Source of the DNA: Anaerolineae bacterium
GTDB lineage: Bacteria; Chloroflexota; Anaerolineae; Anaerolineales; E44-bin32
NCBI GenBank assembly: GCA_011174825.1
Contig: DUEZ01000066.1
Span: 1 to 64,000, forward strand
DNA: 64,000 bases
Reading direction: 5' to 3'
The position numbers were made by a program, and so were the translations under genes. Of this stretch, positions 60,987-64,000 are shown one piece after another. The first letter of the stretch is position 1. Each line of letters starts with the position of its first letter. Under the pieces are notes generated by a model. That model saw nothing but the letters and a program-made list of their open reading frames with translations. It was not told the origin of the DNA and did not search any database.

Positions 60987-61262
60987 ATCCGTCACTTTAG
61001 CGATGGATGTTCCTCATAGATGAATTAGTGGGGATATGGTAAGTTCATTGAGGTGTGGTTAAACAATGGACAGATGAAACAGCCCTTAATCTTCTATCAG
61101 CTATCTCCTGGTGGAGATGTACGGGTTCTTAAATCCAGCGCCGATTTATTGTTCAGGGAGTGTCGAGCCTGCTAACAAAAGGGCATCAAGCGGTTAATGT
61201 AGTGTGGTCTTAGGCCGACATCCAACATTCACCGTTGTTCTCTTTGTTCAGGCTACCTTTAG

Positions 61263-62099
61263 TTAAAACAAGACTGAGGCTAGTTCGTCTCGATATTGTC
61301 TTGTTAGAGGATCACCATCACCCAATAAGGTGCACAATGCCAGCAATATATGTTTAGGTAAACCCTCTCGATACTCTTTATCTTCGCGTAGGATATCCAA
61401 CAAACCATCCATGGCTGCTGGCAGGTTGTCCCGTGATATGAGTCGCGCGGCTTGATAGAATCGAGCAGCTAGTGGGTCGTCTGAAGGATAAGGACCATTT
61501 TCCTCAACTTCTGCTAAGATCTCCGCCAGAGGTTTCAACCTTTCGGCCTCAGCCCACTCCGTTCCAGATGGGAAGTGATCGACAATTTTAATGGGTTCCT
61601 TACCCAGACCTTGCATCAGAAGGCTCTTCACCAATCCCAGTGCAGCGGCAGAGTTTGTTTCATCCTCGGCCAGAACTTCGCGAAAGGCCTCTTCCGCTTC
61701 TTTCCAATGACGAGTAGCCAACAAGCTTTGTGCACCTTCAACAGCTTGCTCAGATTCGCTAGGAACCAGATTCTGCATGAAACGACGCACGATAGGTTCT
61801 GGCTGTGCTCCTACAAATTCTGACTCAACCCGACCATTCTTGAAGGCCTTAACCGCGGGAATCCCCTGCACACCATAGCGGATAGCAAGGTTGGGATTCT
61901 CATCTACGTTAACCTTTGCTAAGAGAAAGGATCCGCCAGCCTCTATTGCAAGTCGCTCCAGGATAGGACTTAGCATACGACATGGACCACACCAAGTCGC
62001 CCAAAAGTCAACTACAACTGGTCTGTCGTGAGACCGAAGCAAGACTTCGTTCTCAAAAGTAGCTTCAGACACATCAATGATATGTTCAGATAAAGTCAC
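61263..62099 (-). CDS. Thioredoxin-TPR protein (CnoX/YbbN-like)
   Basis: A 278-residue cytoplasmic protein. The N-terminal thioredoxin domain has VVVDFWATWCGPCRMLSPIL with a WCGPC active site and the cis-Pro loop GIPAVKAF. From about residue 120 a helical TPR-like region follows (EGAQSLLATRHWKEAEEAF, AEDETNSAAALGLVKSLL) to a C-terminal helical bundle. E. coli CnoX has this layout and acts as a chaperone-like redox protein that hands clients to GroEL. Keeping both active-site Cys suggests reductase activity here. Start is GTG with GAGGTGG upstream. Confidence 0.9.
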   Translation of the reverse strand: MTLSEHIIDVSEATFENEVLLRSHDRPVVVDFWATWCGPCRMLSPILERLAIEAGGSFLLAKVNVDENPNLAIRYGVQGIPAVKAFKNGRVESEFVGAQPEPIVRRFMQNLVPSESEQAVEGAQSLLATRHWKEAEEAFREVLAEDETNSAAALGLVKSLLMQGLGKEPIKIVDHFPSGTEWAEAERLKPLAEILAEVEENGPYPSDDPLAARFYQAARLISRDNLPAAMDGLLDILREDKEYREGLPKHILLALCTLLGDGDPLTRQYRDELASVLF

Positions 62100-62185
62100 A
62101 TTACCACCTCAGAAGACATGATGGTTTCATTCTACTATAGCAACATTAGACATGCATCAACACTTAACCGTCAACTAGCAGAGCG

Positions 62186-62608
62186 TTATTCGTATGGGTC
62201 GATCGGGGAACTCGGTTGTTCGATTTTTACAACTTCTCCATGGATATTGATCACCACATGAAAACCGATCATCCCAAGCCAGGCACGTGCTTCTTCAGGC
62301 ATCCCACGCTCGATTAATTCATCGAATTGATCATCAAGATTTCTTAGAGAGGTTTCAATCATTGCCTTCGTGAAGATATCCTCCTGCCCGAGCATCTTCA
62401 TCGTTCCCTCACTGATCAACTCCTCATGCCCCTGAATCATTTCATAAAGATGTTTTAGCACCTGACGGTCGACAAGTTCACTCTCAACATGTCGACGGAA
62501 TCCAGCATCATCCACAACGTAGAAGGACTCCCCGCCTACTGAGGTCACGTCGACAGGGTTATCGTATTCGTCGATCACCAATCCTGAGAACAACGCTACA
62601 CGAGCCAC
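62186..62608 (-). CDS. Uncharacterised protein next to a ferredoxin
   Basis: A 140-residue protein of unknown family (VALFSGLVIDEYDNPVDVTS at the start, SPIDPYE at the end). It looks soluble, mixed alpha/beta, with an acidic C-terminal half. It starts with GTG six bases after the ferredoxin stop, so the pair forms an operon. Thioredoxin-type and Fe-S neighbours suggest a redox link, as inference. I recall no function for it. Confidence 0.75.
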   Translation of the reverse strand: MARVALFSGLVIDEYDNPVDVTSVGGESFYVVDDAGFRRHVESELVDRQVLKHLYEMIQGHEELISEGTMKMLGQEDIFTKAMIETSLRNLDDQFDELIERGMPEEARAWLGMIGFHVVINIHGEVVKIEQPSSPIDPYE

Positions 62609-62614
62609 CTAATA

Positions 62615-62980
62615 TCACCTCTCGAGCGGGATCCATTCCGGTTCCGGTGTGATCTCATCCGCCGGTTCATCGCCGGGGCTGTCGAGCCCAGTGGACTGGA
62701 GTGTGTTGATCACACGCACGCGCATACCATCTTCAGCAAGACACTGGCAGGAGAGCCGGATACCAGATTCGCCCTTCTCTCGTAGCTTATCGCGCTCTGC
62801 AACCGTCTGTTGCTGAGGTTCGCCTTCGATGAATTCAACACGACATGTCGTGCATCTGGCAAATCCCCCGCAGCGATGGAGGATATCGACACCCGCATCC
62901 TCGATCGCTTTCACCAACCTTTTCCCTTCGGGAACGTCGAAGGTTCCATGGCCCTCAATCGTTAGCTTAGCCACAATCAA
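62615..62980 (-). CDS. 2Fe-2S ferredoxin
   Basis: A 121-residue electron carrier with an adrenodoxin/plant-type 2Fe-2S domain: GTFDVPEGKRLVKAIEDAGV, then HRCGGFARCTTCRVEF and LSCQC, giving four cluster cysteines. The C-terminal 30 residues (QSTGLDSPGDEPADE) are an acidic tail. No ATG start is available; GTG at 62974 with GGGG six bases upstream is better than TTG at 62980. It precedes the small unknown protein by six bases. Confidence 0.9.
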   Translation of the reverse strand: MIVAKLTIEGHGTFDVPEGKRLVKAIEDAGVDILHRCGGFARCTTCRVEFIEGEPQQQTVAERDKLREKGESGIRLSCQCLAEDGMRVRVINTLQSTGLDSPGDEPADEITPEPEWIPLER

Positions 62981-63156
62981 CCCCTGCGTTGTGCGATGTT
63001 ATATTTCTTACCAAATACCCTGATAGCCTAATAAAGATCGCTATCCGCGCAACTTGAACATGATATAGCCAATACGACTTCTGTTTTTGGGTCGCTTCTT
63101 AGACTAACGCTCATCCCCCATCAAATAAGTAAGGGCGCTAACAAAGATTCTGAGTC

Positions 63157-63999
63157 TTAGGGATGGACATTCACCAAAGTGCCTAAGGAGGCGAAGTCAT
63201 ATAACCACTCAGCTTCCGGCGTTCGCATATTGACACAACCATGACTCATCGGTGTACCGAAGTTATCATGCCAATACGTTCCATGCAAAGAATAGCCTTT
63301 ATAGAAATACATTATAAAGGGCACTCCTGGCAGATAGTAACCGGGGCCAGACATAGGAGCGGCGCTATATTTTGCATAAATACGAAATTGACCGATGACT
63401 GTCGGATGAGCTCTGGTTCCGGTTGATACGACAAACTGCCTGACAGAAGTAGCTCCCACATATGCCGTAACTTCTTGTCTGGTGACATTGACATCAATCC
63501 ACCGCCCTTCCTCAGCGAGTTCTTTAGGGTCCAGGCTATAGGTCCAAGAAACATTCGGTCGACGGGTTGGAGTTATCGTGGGTGTCGCTGTGGGTGTAAG
63601 GGTGGGTGTATTTGTGGGCGTGGGAGTCAATGTAGCCGTGGGCGTGTTCGTTGGCGTAGGAGTAAAGGATGCCTTCGCTAATGGGACCGATGCAACCTGA
63701 GGTTGTTGAGCATCAGCAGGTTGATTGCCCAACCAGATACCGACTCCCAAGGCTAATACTACTGCCGAAAGAAATACTCGGACCGATAGCAATCGCCTTA
63801 AAGCCAAAGATTCCCAAGGAGCAATTTTGTATACAAGATTTTCAGGAAGCCGGGCTTCTCGAACTGCTTCCTTACGCTCCTGCGGCGATAAGCGTCGCAT
63901 GGTCCAACGAAGCGCTTTGCGAGCCGTGGGGTTATCAGGGTTGATTTCCAGAGCGCGCGCGACATACGCCAAACCAGCTTGCGGTTCTGATACAGCGGC
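63157..63999 (-). CDS. L,D-transpeptidase with TPR-like N-terminus (5' end outside the window)
   Basis: The frame is open to the right edge: residues before TTG 63972 continue without a stop (VSEPQAGLAYV), so the true start is beyond base 64000. The visible 280 residues hold a TPR-like piece (YVARALEINPDNPTARKALRW), a membrane helix (VRVFLSAVVLALGVGIWLG), a Thr/Pro-rich linker and a C-terminal YkuD catalytic domain with LHGTYWHDNFGTPMSHGCVN. The catalytic Cys is in SHGCVN. L,D-transpeptidases make 3-3 cross-links or anchor proteins to peptidoglycan. The gene ends 176 bases upstream of the ferredoxin region and points away from it. Confidence 0.87.
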   Translation of the reverse strand, partial: AAVSEPQAGLAYVARALEINPDNPTARKALRWTMRRLSPQERKEAVREARLPENLVYKIAPWESLALRRLLSVRVFLSAVVLALGVGIWLGNQPADAQQPQVASVPLAKASFTPTPTNTPTATLTPTPTNTPTLTPTATPTITPTRRPNVSWTYSLDPKELAEEGRWIDVNVTRQEVTAYVGATSVRQFVVSTGTRAHPTVIGQFRIYAKYSAAPMSGPGYYLPGVPFIMYFYKGYSLHGTYWHDNFGTPMSHGCVNMRTPEAEWLYDFASLGTLVNVHP

Positions 64000-64000
64000 C

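Overview
The window looks like a chromosomal segment of an uncultured Chloroflexota bacterium, most likely class Anaerolineae. This is inferred from gene content and has not been checked by a database search. Pointers are an oversized SecA with several insertions, a DHH-CBS-CCA tRNA nucleotidyltransferase fusion, a two-domain ThyX-like protein, a family of LysM/M23 lipoproteins with Thr/Pro-rich linkers, and the order nusA-ylxR-infB-rbfA-nrnA-truB-ribF. Most genes form tight runs with 4-base or slightly longer overlaps. No phage, plasmid, CRISPR or rRNA genes were seen. One tRNA gene is present.

Layout. 1-6.8 kb: a minus-strand signalling island with a NarL-type regulator, a complete HisKA_3 kinase, a second kinase without its ATPase domain, a receiver-only protein, two tandem acyltransferase-3 membrane enzymes, a possible small membrane protein and the N-terminal part of a Cache sensor that runs off the left edge. 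7.5-16.2 kb: a minus-strand information-processing operon (nusA, ylxR, infB, rbfA, nrnA, truB, ribF) ending in the ThyX-like gene. 16.7-19.2 kb: divergent gyrA. 19.3-23.9 kb: three tandem LysM/M23 lipoproteins. 24.0-27.9 kb: HD hydrolase, acetyltransferase and the DHH-CBS-CCA fusion. 28.5-29.4 kb: NUDIX and GNAT genes. 29.6-35.1 kb: a glucan-use cluster (GH13, orphan sugar-binding lipoprotein, GH31). 35.2-38.2 kb: lipM-like gene, DUF4230, ylxP and an atypical SDR. 38.5-42.2 kb: a four-gene two-component cluster whose first kinase has a zinc ribbon and an MshEN-like domain. 42.5-45.8 kb: HTH-TPR-GNAT operon and a lipoprotein. 45.8-52.6 kb: slipin, alpha/beta hydrolase, DsbA-like protein, DUF554, cobalamin adenosyltransferase, ComEA, MutM and an acidic membrane protein. 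52.6-59.0 kb: MBL hydrolase, adenosine deaminase and SecA. 59.5-64 kb: tRNA-Leu, a CBM9-like lipoprotein, a thioredoxin-TPR protein, a small unknown protein, a ferredoxin and an L,D-transpeptidase cut by the right edge.

How the genes work together. The nusA-to-ribF block combines transcription termination control, initiation factor, ribosome maturation, RNA turnover and tRNA modification. It ends with FAD synthesis overlapping a probable FAD-using enzyme. The glucan cluster pairs a binding lipoprotein with two glycosidases but has no permease. Envelope functions recur: M23 hydrolases, L,D-transpeptidase, SecA, DsbA-like protein and acyltransferases.

The intergenic DNA is rich in short inverted-repeat elements. 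One family of about 122 bp has four copies here: two flank the SDR gene and one is split by a second, nested repeat. Several genes have a TATAAT-like box 6-9 bases upstream of the start codon and no ribosome binding site, which suggests leaderless transcripts. The strongest candidates for new biology are the kinase-acyltransferase island, the MshEN/zinc-ribbon kinase, the ThyX tandem with complementary degenerate motifs and the enlarged SecA.
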